Part shown: in pieces, positions 52,112 through 62,839 of the stretch | How the letters are laid out: every line of letters begins with the position of its first letter | How positions within the stretch are numbered: the first letter of the stretch is position 1 | Notes under the pieces: model-generated | Told to the model about the DNA's origin: nothing | Database searches by the model: none | Seen by the model: only the letters and a program-made list of their open reading frames with translations | Assembly: GCA_009746045.1 (NCBI GenBank) | Contig: RPFO01000041.1 | Location: 5,887,323 to 5,951,322 of the forward strand | Length of the DNA stretch: 64,000 nt | Direction of reading: 5' to 3' | Origin: Mesostigma viride | Lineage: Eukaryota > Streptophyta > Mesostigmatophyceae > Mesostigmatales > Mesostigmataceae | Made by a program: the position numbers and the translations under genes

Positions 52112-54975
52112 CCCCTCAACCGTCTTTGACTCGTGACTAAAATGAGTCACGAGTTGCACAGTATGCCACAGGTGCCCCCATTCAGCCTAATTATTTTTTC
52201 TAGACCATACTAGGAACCAAGCATAACCATATTAGGGCCCACCTGGGGGTATAGTGGGTGGTCCCAGTGCTAGCCCCCCCTGCTCTATAAATAGCCCCCC
52301 CCTCAGGGGGGTACGGTGAGTGTGCGCGGTGACACCCTTATAATGGATGATAGACCCCTTTCCTCAATGAGTTGACCCTGGGGTTGGTTTTGTAGATAGA
52401 TTTTTTAGTTAGGATGGGATACAAACACTAAAAATTGTAACTCCCCCAGGGACCCATCAGCTGGTGCTAAAAATAACTGGTGACTATTTCGAGTCGCGAG
52501 TTTTTGGGGGGCTAAAATAGGCATCCTAGTGCAGTTTTGAACATGGAAACGATATGCAAGCATGGAGTATGGGCAAACATGCATGCTAACACTTATTCCA
52601 ACCTGTGTGCCACCAATACCTGCCATAACCACTACAGGTCCCTGCCGGATATGATTGGAGACGACTACGCGCGGGCCGCGAGTACGGGGTTCACAACCTT
52701 ATCATACATGATGGAGCACGTATACCTTGGATTTCACCCTAGTATTTCAGGGGGGACTGCAACTGTACCCAAGCACTACATCCAAACACTTACATGTCTT
52801 GTTTCACCCAGGGACCCACAAGATAATGCTAAAAATAGCTGGTGACTATTCTGAGTGACCAGTTTGGGGGGGGCTAGAATAAACATCCTAGTGCAGTTTT
52901 GAACATGGAAATGATAGGTAAGCATGAAACATGCATGATTATGTTTATTCCAGCTCCTATGTGGCACAAATATATGCCACAATAAGCGTAAATGCTTGCA
53001 GACCCGCTGATACTGTGGTACTTATTTTTACATGCATGATGGACCTTGCACACAAAGTCAAAACATCCCAGCACTCCTAGATAAATTAGTGACCAAGGGA
53101 CCATGCATGCAGTAACACTGAAAATTGCCAACTAGAAATAGGTGGCACTGTGACCATCACGGAGCAGATTTTCAAACTGCACAAGTTATGCATAAACATG
53201 AAAGCTAATAAGACATGACCATGAAACAATAACCCATGCAGGCTAACAACATGAAACCAAATAACACATGCACAGGTGGGTCCATGAAACAATAACACAC
53301 ACTTCAAACCATGCCGGCCCATGGTGATACACGGCGCGCATGAGCGCGGGCAGGAAAGGCCAAACGCCATGCCACGTAGGCAACAAATGCTAGCATTCTT
53401 AGTCAGCCTCCGTAGGACTATATCCCAGGCGGACATGCTCCGCCCTGAGATGGCGGCGCCGCGCCACCCCCTTGAGCTTCCGGGTGGTGGCTGCTGACCC
53501 CTCGTGGTAGTGGCGCCCTTGAAATTCTTGGCGCATTCGCCACGCTGGGAGAGGCGCTGCCATACCCGCTGCTTCGTCACGTTGAAGTCCAGCCCCTCCA
53601 CCTGCCCGGAGTGGAAGAGGCCGAAGCAGTTCCGCTCGCTGTTGCTGCAGAACGCCATGTCACAGTGCTCGCACATGACCGAGGTCTTGTGCTTCCTGCC
53701 TTGCGCGCAGCACAGTTGGCACAGCACCTGCTCCACCCAGAAATTTGCCCATCTCATGCATTGTTAAGGGGTGCCACTCACGCTCACCTGGCTTGCCCGC
53801 CCCCTTGAGCTCAGCATAGTCGTTGGTCTCCTTGACAATCTTGGCCACGACATCACGTTGGGACCAGAAAAGGGAGAACAGCCCGAGGGGCCCAAACTCG
53901 AGCTGGGCAGGGGAAAGGTTTTGATAGCAGGCGGTACCCGTCATCGGCGACAGCACCGGAGTATCGGGAAAAGGAAACACACCTGGCTTGCCGAAACCAG
54001 ATTTCCAGACAGTCTCGGCTGGCTCCTCAGTGGCAGGAGTGTCGTTAGGAAAAACGAATCATCGAGCTCAGCCTCACCGCTCGGCACCGGACCCTCCGCA
54101 CCCTTCTGGTAAACAAAGTCGTCATCGGAAGCGTCCGAGACAACGCTCTCGCTGGCCGCCGCCTTGGTCTGACGGCGCCTTTTCGGGGCGTGGCTGATGG
54201 CTGGGTTCTTCTTCGGGTTGCCGACAGCGCGCTTCCCCGGCTCGCGTCGCTTGACCGGTGTGGGCAGCTCGATATCCTCGGATTTGTCGTCGTCGTCCTC
54301 GCCGGCGTCAGAATCGCTATCCTGGCCCTGCTCGCTATCATCGTCACTGCTACCTGCCGTTGGGACCTTCCTGGCGGCGCATTCTTTCACTAGAGCTTCG
54401 TACTCATCTGAGCTGCACGAATATATGAAAATCTGCTCACGGGTGAATGGGTACGTGAGCTTGTCGTCCGGGAAATAGCACCGTGCACCATCTCCGGACC
54501 TGTTCACTGTCACTACCTTGCCCGGCAAACGTACCTCGCTTTGTTTTTCCCCATACTGCTCTATCGCCCAGTCTCGTCCGAATTTTTCCACAGGCACTGC
54601 CATGAAAATGCCCTTCTTTACCTTGAAAGTCCGTATATCTGCCTGCATTTCGTCCGCCATGTCTACGTCCGCGCTCCCCCCTTTTTTCGCATCCTTCGTT
54701 TTCGTACGTTTTTGTCAATTTTTTTTACCGCCCAAACCTGCATGCACCAGGGTACCCTGTTGACTTTGACCAGGGTTTCCACCCTGATACGGTGGTCAAA
54801 TACGGTCAGACAAGTGTCCTACGGATAGAGTGAATCTAGATCTTTTCGGTGGTCTAGTTGGTTCCCGCCAAAACCCTCCCGCCAAATCCCTACAGGGCGC
54901 ACAAACTCATGCCGAATGTGAGGCATGAGAAAAACTCGCAGTCGAAAATCGGCACGAGGACGGTTTAGGGGTTAA
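52112..54975. mobile_element. piggyBac-like element P2, internally deleted, in the copia LTR
   Basis: 2.86 kb between TTAA sites, left 52108-52111 and right 54972-54979 (TTAATTAA). Termini read CCCCTCAACCGTC and GACGGTTTAGGGG, an inverted repeat of about 12 of 13 bases. The solo LTR at 55991-56609 shows the empty site. On the minus strand it still holds the ends of a piggyBac transposase gene (53560-54660), with the catalytic middle gone. The non-coding left half contains a diverged direct repeat of about 115 bases (52440-52556 and 52803-52920). Confidence 0.85.
53560..54660 (-). pseudogene. piggyBac transposase remnant: N-terminus joined to Cys-rich C-terminus
   Basis: Starts at the ATG at 54660: a 130-residue region (YCFPDDKLTY-like, FIYSCSSDEYEALVK), then an acidic Ser/Asp tract (SSDDDSEQGQDSDSDAGEDDDD) and basic NLS-like PKRRRQ. 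One base is missing in a T run near 54055. The next frame has FSLFWSQRDVVAKIVKETNDYA and WHPLTMHEMGKFL, the usual start of the DDE_Tnp_1_7 domain. At about 53745 it jumps, with a change of frame, to CQLCCAQGRKHKTSVMCEHC and CSNSERNCFGLFHS, the zinc-binding Cys-rich tail of piggyBac transposases. The whole DDE core is deleted, so it has no catalytic activity, though it might still bind element ends if expressed. Confidence 0.75.
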
Positions 54976-55515
54976 TTAAGGAACGTAAAAGTTATGACGT
55001 TTCCTAGGCTGTGCCGACAGTACCCGGCGCGCCACTGTGGGCGCGTACGGACACAGGATGTACAAGTGTCACTATGACAGTCCGCAGGACGTTGACAGGA
55101 CTTGTACAGGACTTGATGGTCAATTGATAGGTAGGCGTGCTGTAGCGCGCCAGGAACTATGAGACAATTGATGCTGAGTAGTGTACGGATAGGTCCACAG
55201 GACTAGCCGTATGGACAATTGATAGATCTGCGCGCCAAAGGCGTGCCAGAGTCTGTGTAATCAATTGATTGATAGTTCAGCTGTGACAGTGCAGCTGAAT
55301 ACTTGGACGCGTCCCTAGCAACCTATATGTGTGACTTGGTAGCTCTAGGACGCCAGTTCTTGCGTCACTGCACGTTCTCTTGGCACTGCGACCCTGTCGC
55401 CTGTGCTGCGTGCAGTCTTGGAAGTGACGTGACTTACGTCTGTGTTCCTTATTCTTAATAAAGTCAACATTCCTGCAAGAACCATGGCGGAATTCAGGGC
55501 AACTCTCTCGCAACT
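54976..55515 (+). repeat. 3' LTR of copia copy A, right piece
   Basis: Continues the LTR from GGAACGTAAAAG to CAACT, followed by the CTATA target duplication. It is repeated nearly identically 1,094 bases downstream as part of the tandem duplication. Confidence 0.85.
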
Positions 55516-57073
55516 CTATATGACTGATGTTAAGTGCTGGGAACCCCAAAACAATCATAATAATGCATGGCCTTCACTCATATTTGGAATAAAGTTTGTT
55601 GGCTCATTGTAATTACATGCAACACCCAATTTATAAAAAGGCCTCAGTTGAGGCCTTTTTCTAGGTAGATAGACACCAAGAGAGCGTGCACGCAAGAGCT
55701 AGCGTCCTAGAGCTAACAAGTCACTCATATAACTTGCTAGGGACGCGTCCAAGTATTCAGCTGCACTGTCACAGCTGAACTGTCAATCAATTGATTACAC
55801 AGACTCTGGCACGCCTTTGGCGCGCAGATCTATCAATTGTCCATACGGCTAGTCCTGTGGACCTATCCGTACACTGCTCAGCATCAATTGTCTCATAGGT
55901 CCTGGCGCGCTACAGCACGCCTACCTATCAATGGACTATCAAGTCCTGTACAAGTCCTGTCAACGTCCTGCGGACTATCTTAGGGCCATAAGTTAACGTA
56001 ACGGATTTTACGTTAGATGGATAGAGATTGTTACGCTCTTTCCAACGGCACCTTGAACGCCTCATTTGGTTAAGGAACGTAAAAGTTATGACGTTTCCTA
56101 GGCTGTGCCGACAGTACCCGGCGCGCCACTGTGGGCGCGTACGGACACAGGATGTACAAGTGTCACTATGACAGTCCGCAGGACGTTGACAGGACTTGTA
56201 CAGGACTTGATGGTCAATTGATAGGTAGGCGTGCTGTAGCGCGCCAGGAACTATGAGACAATTGATGCTGAGTAGTGTACGGATAGGTCCACAGGACTAG
56301 CCGTATGGACAATTGATAGATCTGCGCGCCAAAGGCGTGCCAGAGTCTGTGTAATCAATTGATTGATAGTTCAGCTGTGACAGTGCAGCTGAATACTTGG
56401 ACGCGTCCCTAGCAACCTATATGTGTGACTTGGTAGCTCTAGGACGCCAGTTCTTGCGTCACTGCACGTTCTCTTGGCACTGCGACCCTGTCGCCTGTGC
56501 TGCGTGCAGTCTTGGAAGTGACGTGACTTACGTCTGTGTTCCTTATTCTTAATAAAGTCAACATTCCTGCAAGAACCATGGCGGAATTCAGGGCAACTCT
56601 CTCGCAACTCTATATGACTGATGTTAAGTGCTGGGAACCCCAAAACAATCATAATAATGCATGGCCTTCACTCATATTTGGAATAAAGTTTGTTGGCTCA
56701 TTGTAATTACATGCAACACCCAATTTATAAAAAGGCCTCAGTTGAGGCCTTTTTCTAGGTAGATAGACACCAAGAGAGCGTGCACGCAAGAGCTAGCGTC
56801 CTAGAGCTAACAAGTCACTCATATAACTTGCTAGGGACGCGTCCAAGTATTCAGCTGCACTGTCACAGCTGAACTGTCAATCAATTGATTACACAGACTC
56901 TGGCACGCCTTTGGCGCGCAGATCTATCAATTGTCCATACGGCTAGTCCTGTGGACCTATCCGTACACTGCTCAGCATCAATTGTCTCATAGGTCCTGGC
57001 GCGCTACAGCACGCCTACCTATCAATTGACCATCAAGTCCTGTACAAGTCCTGTCAACGTCCTGCGGACTATC
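55516..57073. repeat. 1,094-bp tandem duplication with solo and inverted LTR pieces
   Basis: The block 54976-55979 recurs at 56070-57073, period 1,094. Each unit holds the end of a plus LTR, about 155 bases of other sequence with AATAAAG and a GGCCTCAGTTGAGGCC hairpin (55638-55664 and 56732-56758), and an inverted partial LTR (55675-55979 and 56769-57073). Between the two inverted pieces lies a complete solo LTR (55991-56609) flanked by CCATA and CTATA. A few differences (for example near 55932 versus 57026) show this is not simply one sequence written twice. Confidence 0.85.
55991..56609 (+). repeat. Solo copia LTR
   Basis: 619 bp, AGTTAACG to CAACT, uninterrupted at the TTAA where P2 sits in copy A, so it serves as the empty-site reference. 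Confidence 0.85.
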
Positions 57074-59706
57074 ATAGTGACACTTGTACATCCTGTGTCC
57101 GTACGCGCCCACAGTGGCGCGCCGGGTACTGTCGGCACAGCCTAGGAAACGTCATAACTTTTACGTTCCTTAACCAAATGAGGCGTTCAAGGTGCCGTTG
57201 GAAAGAGCGTAACAATCTCTATCCATCTAACGTAAATCCCTTACGTTAACTCCAATCCCTTCTTTTCTTTAGGGATCACATCCCCTGCCAGGGACCCTTG
57301 AAGTAGCTTGAAATGTCCTTCACTCCAGCTTGAAGCTTGAACAGATGTCTTTAATGGCCAATGCCATTCCCCCAGCCCTTTCTTTTAAGGAACTGGAAAA
57401 GAAACAGATCTGCCACAGGGAAAACCATTCCAGGAGAAATGGATAAAAACCTATGGAAGTGGCATTACAGAGTACCACCAGATATTAGAAACACACAAAA
57501 TTAAATACATACAGGTTAATTCTATGAGGTCTTCTCCAGGAATTAATCCCATCACCTCGGTAGAGCCTCCAGTACAATGACCTTCTGGCGGTGAGTTACA
57601 TTAATCCCAGATACTAATCCCATAAAACCCAGTACATATTCAATATAAGTACAATAAATCCATGACAATTAATATACCACTTGACAAAGTAAGGCGTATT
57701 ACAATAGTTTGCCTGTCATTCTCTCAACAGGGGTCTATTGGCGCCCGTCTTACGGCGCCCGTCTGCTTGCCAGATGGTAAACTGCCACAGCAAACAAATG
57801 ACAAAATGAAACACATAGGCAACAATTAAATCCTGCCCTGGGGAACTAGGGAAGTCTGAACAGGCAAACACCTGAACAGGCCAGCTTGTAGAAACATAAT
57901 ACCAGGGAATCGAACCCCGCCCTATAAACCCCAGTATGAAGGTTCCCAGACCATTGTGAGAAGTATGTACAAATATACATTTCTTTTAAAATAGAATACA
58001 TGGTCTGTAATGGACCTGTCAACCTTGTGTAGTCAACAGCATGAACCCCAGCCAAAACCTGGCTGTATCCTGATTATGATCAGAGTGAGTGTACCATGGT
58101 CCATGAGCCTTAGTACAGACTAAAATACAGGTATTATGCCAGTCACAATGCTGACACTACCACACAATCTGCTCTCCAATGCCCTATAACCAGGCACCAG
58201 CTTAGACAGCTTGCTGAGATGGGTCCATCAGAGACTGAAGAACCTTGTACTGCACTGCTGCCTTCTGCACTAGCTTGGTCAAAGCATCAGCAGGATTGTC
58301 AACCCCAGGGATATGCTCCATGTTGGCCAAGGAGGACAGTTCCTTAAGAAGGAGATAATCCAAGTCCCTACTTCTGGCCATCTGCCTGTGCACAAACTGC
58401 ACCATCCCCATGGAGTCTGTTTTGAGAAGAGTGGTAACCTGAAGTGGCCAAGGAGTGTTAGAAGTCATCTGATGAAGCAACTCCTTCAGATAAAGGCTTG
58501 TGTGAATGCCTTCACAAATAGCCCTGCATTCTGCCACATCACTGCTGACAGCCACCCGTTTGTGCAGGCGACTAAACCAGCTCACCAAACTCCCCAGGCC
58601 TTCCTGTCTGAGCACAAAGAGCCCTGCAGCCCTGCCCCTGACCTTGGAGACCTGCCTGCTGTCCATTGAGCTATCCACATACAGCTCCATGCAAATGGGT
58701 TGTGATAAATCCACTGCAGACAACAGAATGCCAGACGAAGCCCTGACCTGATCAGCCACCTTGGCAGACCCCAGCTCCATCAGCATGTCATCAGGCAACC
58801 TGGCTATGACCATAAGGTCTGGCCTGGAAATGCCTGCCACCCAAGCAACCATGCCCCTGACCATAGGACACAGTGCCTGTGTGATGACTGGAGGAAGCTT
58901 GCTAATGAGGGTTTCTTGATAATCATTGCCCCCCACCAGTGTGGCCTCCATGCCCACAAACAGCAGAGGCTCATTCTCCACCTGCCATTGCTCCCTACCC
59001 AGAGGAAACTTGGACTTAATGATGGAGATCAACTGCTTTAGCCACGACGTAGGAGCCAGCAGGTGCAGGTCATCCCCGTGCAGCGAAGCATACACTGGTA
59101 AGCCTTCCCATTGCCCCAGAAACAGACAGGGGTCTACAGGAGAGACCTTCAAGTTGCAATGCTCCTTCAGGAAACGGTTGAGTGTCTCCCTCCAGATTAT
59201 TGGACTTGACCTCAGGCCCTCCAGGCCCTTGAGGATTTTAAGGAACTCAGTGTGGATGTCCCTTTTCCATACAGCAGGCACCCTAACATAGAAAGGCGTC
59301 TTGCCCTCCCACTTTTCCTGGGCCACCTCTGCATCCCCTTCCAGAAATGCCCTCTTGAAATCTACCACCACTGAGCCATAATCCAAGCCCTTGTTGAGAA
59401 GGCCTAGAAATACACACAGCAGCAGCTTCCAAGTGTCATGCAGCATGCCAGGGGTATACAACTCCTCAGCAGTGCACTCACCAGTACCCTTGAAGTCATT
59501 CAGCACTGGCCTGACATGTGGTACCTTGACCCCGTCCACCTCCTTCATCTTGATAACAAACTTGAGCTTGAGTAGACGCCCTGCAGGAGGCAGGTCATTG
59601 ACAGGTTCCACGCATTTCTTGGAGATCCAGTCCTCCCCAGATTTAATCATCCCCAGTGTGACCTGGGGACACATAATGGGAGAGGACATGAGCTTCACCA
59701 GGCCTT
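56769..59706 (-). mobile_element. Ty1/copia copy B, truncated at both ends
   Basis: Minus-strand partial copy: 3' LTR 56769-57251 (lacks its last about 130 bases), 3' UTR 57252-58201, RNase H and RT 58202-59698. It stops abruptly at 59706 within the RT lead-in. Just outside both ends are GAGGCCTTTTT-type hairpins and a short inverted motif (ATAGACA on the left at 56762-56768, TGTCTAT on the right at 59708-59714). Confidence 0.85.
58202..59698 (-). CDS. RT and RNase H of copia copy B, frame intact
   Basis: 498 codons open from the truncation to the stop; the first Met (KLMSSPIMCPQVTLG follows) is internal to pol, not a natural start. It has the same motifs as copy A: FVIKMKEVDG, VVVDFKRAFLEGD, LEGLRSSPIIW, YASLHGDDLHLLA, YVDSSMDSRQV, NPADALTK. 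Relative to A it lacks 11 residues after MEATLV and has no frameshift after the HGDD box, so it is the better template for this domain. Protease, integrase and gag are absent. Confidence 0.85.
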   Translation of the reverse strand: MKLMSSPIMCPQVTLGMIKSGEDWISKKCVEPVNDLPPAGRLLKLKFVIKMKEVDGVKVPHVRPVLNDFKGTGECTAEELYTPGMLHDTWKLLLCVFLGLLNKGLDYGSVVVDFKRAFLEGDAEVAQEKWEGKTPFYVRVPAVWKRDIHTEFLKILKGLEGLRSSPIIWRETLNRFLKEHCNLKVSPVDPCLFLGQWEGLPVYASLHGDDLHLLAPTSWLKQLISIIKSKFPLGREQWQVENEPLLFVGMEATLVGGNDYQETLISKLPPVITQALCPMVRGMVAWVAGISRPDLMVIARLPDDMLMELGSAKVADQVRASSGILLSAVDLSQPICMELYVDSSMDSRQVSKVRGRAAGLFVLRQEGLGSLVSWFSRLHKRVAVSSDVAECRAICEGIHTSLYLKELLHQMTSNTPWPLQVTTLLKTDSMGMVQFVHRQMARSRDLDYLLLKELSSLANMEHIPGVDNPADALTKLVQKAAVQYKVLQSLMDPSQQAV

Positions 59707-60060
59707 GTGTCTATTTGTCCAGAGGCCTCAATTGAGGCCTTTTGGCTCAATTGAGGCCTTTTTTACCAAGATCTCACAAAGTACGGTATTTTGGCGGGAA
59801 GGACCGGTCCTATGGGTCGTCCGGCCCCAGTGGCGCGAATCTGGTACATGTGCTGAGCGTCCTGACCCGTTGGGGTCGACAGGGGTCGACGGTTACTGAA
59901 AAATACGTGAGGTGGAAAAGTACCTATTTTGGCCACTTTCGTGCAACGGGACGAGGAATTTTCACGAATGCACGACCATGGCGGCCTCGAGTAAAATAGA
60001 CCGTATGGCCACGTTCGTGCATCATTTCGAGCAGTATGGAGCGCGTTGGGCAGATAAATT
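59707..60060. other. Spacer between copia copies B and C with hairpins
   Basis: Starts with two copies of an AGGCCTCAATTGAGGCCT-like palindrome (59722-59762). The remainder has no recognisable gene. Short ORFs exist but carry no motif. Confidence 0.5.
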
Positions 60061-60677
60061 AGTTAACGTAAAGGATTTACGTTAGATGGATAGAGATTGT
60101 TACGCTCTTTCCAACGGCACCTTGAACGCCTCATTTGGTTAAGGAACGTAAAAGTTATGACGTTTCCTAGGCTGTGCCGACAGTACCCGGCGCGCCACTG
60201 TGGGCGCGTACGGACACAGGATGTACAAGTGTCACTTTGATAGTCCGCAGGACGTTGACAGGACTTGTACAGGACTTGATGGTCAATTGATAGGTAGGCG
60301 CACTGTAGCGCGCCAGGACCTATGAGACAATTGATGCTGACTAGTGTACGGATAGGTCCACAGGACTAGCCGTATGGACAATTGATAGATCTGCGCGCCA
60401 AAGGCGTGCCAGAGTCTGTGTAATCAATTGATTGACAGTTCAGCTGTGACAGTGCAGCTGAATACTTGGACGCGTCCCTAGTAAGCTATATGAGTGACTT
60501 GGTCACACCGGGACGCTAGTTCTTGCGTGCACGTTCTCTTGGCACTGCGACCCTGTCGTCTGTGCTGCGTGCAGTCTTGGAAGTGACGTGACTTACGTCT
60601 GTGTTTCCTGATTGTTAATAAAGGCAACTTCCTGCAAGAACCATGGCGGAATTCGTGGCATTCTTACCCTCACAACT
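60061..60677 (+). repeat. 5' LTR of copia copy C
   Basis: 617 bp, AGTTAACG to CAACT. It has the same ACCATGG near its 3' end (60641-60647), opening a 34-codon ORF that overlaps the extra ORF start in a different frame, as in copy A. Confidence 0.88.
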
Positions 60678-60701
60678 CGTATTACACGCTCTGTCAAAAA
60701 G

Positions 60702-61412
60702 ATGCCAAATTCGGAAGAATTTCGGATTCCGGACGATGAGGAAATAGCCGCTCCGCCGGCTGGTTCTTCGTCAAGACCGACGGTGCCGTCGTGGCAGCAA
60801 TTGCTCGACGAAGTAACGGTCTCGCTCGACGAGCTTCATCGTCAGCAGCGTGCAGCTCACGCATTGCTCGGGGATAACCCCGAGGACCCCGATTTGCCAG
60901 CACTGGTGCCGGCAATCCGCAACCTGTTGGACCAGATTCGAAACATTTTATCGACATTTACGGTCCAGGTGCGGGGAGGTTTGCGGTCGGTGACCGAAGT
61001 CACGACTGCCATTGAGGAGTTGGACAACGTCCTCTCTTCACTCACCGGTTACCAGAGAAACCTGCAAAACTGGGCATCGCTACGCACGGGGGGCGCGCCG
61101 GCGGTGTCGACAAATTTGTTTCAGGATCTCGCGCTGTTATCGCTGCTCACTCGCGGCGTACGCAGTCGCGAGCGCCAGGTTTTAATTAACCTGGTGGCAT
61201 TTCTCGCCTCTGTGCGAGAGTGGATTCCCGCGGGGTGGGAATTATTGACGATCTTTACACATCCTCTGCGCCTCGTCGCGCGTCGGCGCGTCGCAACTTA
61301 CGCGGCGGGGAGCACGCCGGTTTTAATTCATACCGGTGCAGGTCCGGAGCTGGATATGGAGGATCGTGAGTTCGTATACACGTACTGCGACTTCAGGGGC
61401 CTTGACTACTAG
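60702..61412 (+). CDS. Extra 5' ORF of the copia family (ORF0), copy C
   Basis: 236 aa from the ATG at 60702 (an in-frame ATG at 60612 lies inside the LTR and is not shared with copy A, so it was not chosen). It aligns with 42853-43602 with three in-frame gaps. In the block TNLFQDLALLSLLTRG and following residues (33 codons) the proteins are identical while 17 codons differ at the DNA level. No domain recognised. It is followed by 170 bases before gag. Confidence 0.78.
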   Translation: MPNSEEFRIPDDEEIAAPPAGSSSRPTVPSWQQLLDEVTVSLDELHRQQRAAHALLGDNPEDPDLPALVPAIRNLLDQIRNILSTFTVQVRGGLRSVTEVTTAIEELDNVLSSLTGYQRNLQNWASLRTGGAPAVSTNLFQDLALLSLLTRGVRSRERQVLINLVAFLASVREWIPAGWELLTIFTHPLRLVARRRVATYAAGSTPVLIHTGAGPELDMEDREFVYTYCDFRGLDY

Positions 61413-61582
61413 TCGGCCTAATTTTCTTCTGCAGTACTCGTCGACATTTTTTTTGTCGAATTTTCAGCGGCAATTCGCGGGGCGGCAGCGACACCGGCGC
61501 AGGCGGCAGTGGCGACACAAAAATTTTGTACATATTTTCTGCTGCTTTGTTAAGGTGTTCTTTGAATAGCTGGTAGTGCAGG

Positions 61583-62698
61583 ATGGCTGAGGGACGCCGT
61601 AGCAAGGGTCCAGCCAGTGGGAATAATAATGGGGGTGCTGGTAGTGGAACCGCTCACGTAGATGACGTGGGGCTTACCGGAGAGATTACCAACCTTCCTC
61701 ACAATAATAATAATGCACAAGCTATTCATGGCTTTGATCTTACCACACAGGGTCTTTTAATTGTCAATCAGTTGCAGCCTGTAACCTCAGACTCCAAGCC
61801 TAAGCAGGCTGAAGAGTTTGTGGAGGGATTGGAAGGGTTCCCTAGCTTGTACGGTGGTACAAATTACTATCAAATCTGGATAGGCAGTAGCACTTTTGGC
61901 AAGTGTACTGACCAGATTAAGGACCTAACCAGGGAGTGCAAAAAGGCCAATAAGGCCTGGGCACTGTACGTGGCTGAGCTGAAGGAGCTGCTGGAGGACC
62001 AACGAAAGAAGGTCGGCATCCATTGGCAGGACAAGTATCAAGGGTGGGAGGTCAAGGGGGACCTGATCCAGAACTTTCTCAACTATTGTAAGATGGTTGA
62101 GGAGGGCAGGGCTCACGGCTTTAATGTCGCTGATAACATAGCCCTAACCAACTGGCTCAAGGTTTCTGGGCTGGATAAGGCGACACGTGGCTCCTTAAAA
62201 GTCATGTGTGCCCCACACTCTACCCTGAAGGCCTACAAGGTCATCATTAAACAAGCTCTCGAGGCAGAGGAGCTGTTTGAGGGTGGAGTGCCAGCAGTGA
62301 AGGCTACCCAGGCAGGCGGGCGTACCCAGGGTGGCTCCAAGACGTCTGAGGCTGACCGAAGCCAAGGAGGGCGTAGGGGCAACCATCACAAGCGCAAGGG
62401 AGATCATTCACCTGATTCTGACAGGAGGTCACACTCCAAGTCGGTGTTCAGGCGGGTGGGTGGTCAGCCCAAGCAGGGCAACGCGTCTGACAATGGGGGC
62501 AGTGGCCAGGGCAAGTCCAAGATACAATGCTACCTGTGCAAGGGGTGGGGGCACATCAAGAAGGAGTGTCCCAGCTTCAAGAAGTCCCAGGGCCAGGGCA
62601 GCAACAAGAATAACAACAACAACAAGAAGAACAACAACAAGTCCCAGGCAGGCCAGCCTTCAAAGGGCAGTCAGCAAGAAGACAACAAGGAGCAGTGA
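61583..62698 (+). CDS. Gag of copia copy C
   Basis: 371 aa, intact. N-terminal Gly/Asn-rich stretch, capsid-like helical region (about residues 75-235: EEFVEGLEGFPSLYGG, DLTRECKKANKAWAL, FLNYCKMVEEGRAHG, LKAYKVIIKQALEAEELF), a basic Ser/Arg region, CCHC knuckle CYLCKGWGHIKKECPSF (about residue 315) and an Asn/Lys tail. The stop is TGA followed by C; the same frame stays open into the integrase ATG at 62840 in this copy. It forms the particle shell and binds RNA. Confidence 0.9.
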   Translation: MAEGRRSKGPASGNNNGGAGSGTAHVDDVGLTGEITNLPHNNNNAQAIHGFDLTTQGLLIVNQLQPVTSDSKPKQAEEFVEGLEGFPSLYGGTNYYQIWIGSSTFGKCTDQIKDLTRECKKANKAWALYVAELKELLEDQRKKVGIHWQDKYQGWEVKGDLIQNFLNYCKMVEEGRAHGFNVADNIALTNWLKVSGLDKATRGSLKVMCAPHSTLKAYKVIIKQALEAEELFEGGVPAVKATQAGGRTQGGSKTSEADRSQGGRRGNHHKRKGDHSPDSDRRSHSKSVFRRVGGQPKQGNASDNGGSGQGKSKIQCYLCKGWGHIKKECPSFKKSQGQGSNKNNNNNKKNNNKSQAGQPSKGSQQEDNKEQ

Positions 62699-62839
62699 CT
62701 GTCTGAGGCAACCCCTACACACCTTAATTCACCCAAGGGGGAGGCCAGGTGCTCCAATGCAGATTTTATATCTGGGCAACAAGAGGGTGATCTCCAGGTT
62801 CAGTGTGGCCCCAGGTCACCTGGAGAGGTACAGGTTCCT

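Larger units (their letters stand above)
42214..55515 (+). mobile_element. Ty1/copia retrotransposon, copy A, with nested insertions
   Basis: 13.3-kb interval: 5' LTR 42214-42828, 3' LTR 52030-52111 plus 54976-55515 (split by piggyBac-like P2), 5-bp target duplication CTATA (42209-42213 and 55516-55520). LTRs begin AGTTAACG and end CAACT, so the terminal inverted repeat is AGTT..AACT, not the common TG..CA. Plus-strand order: extra ORF, gag, integrase, protease-like, RT, RNase H. Nested insertions: P1 44103-46179 in gag, a 107-bp hairpin at 48144-48250 in integrase, 372 bp at 48864-49235 in the protease region, P2 in the 3' LTR. Without them the element would be about 8 kb. A purine tract GAAATGAAGGGATTGG precedes the 3' LTR. 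Confidence 0.9.

Noticed and set aside
53086-53757. 223-aa ORF as an independent zinc-finger gene
   Set aside because: Its Cys-rich part matches the piggyBac C-terminal domain and it lies inside element P2; the rest is downstream low-complexity sequence.
55277-56652. Two identical 93-aa minus-strand ORFs as a duplicated gene
   Set aside because: They are antisense to LTR sequence within the 1,094-bp tandem duplication and have no motif.
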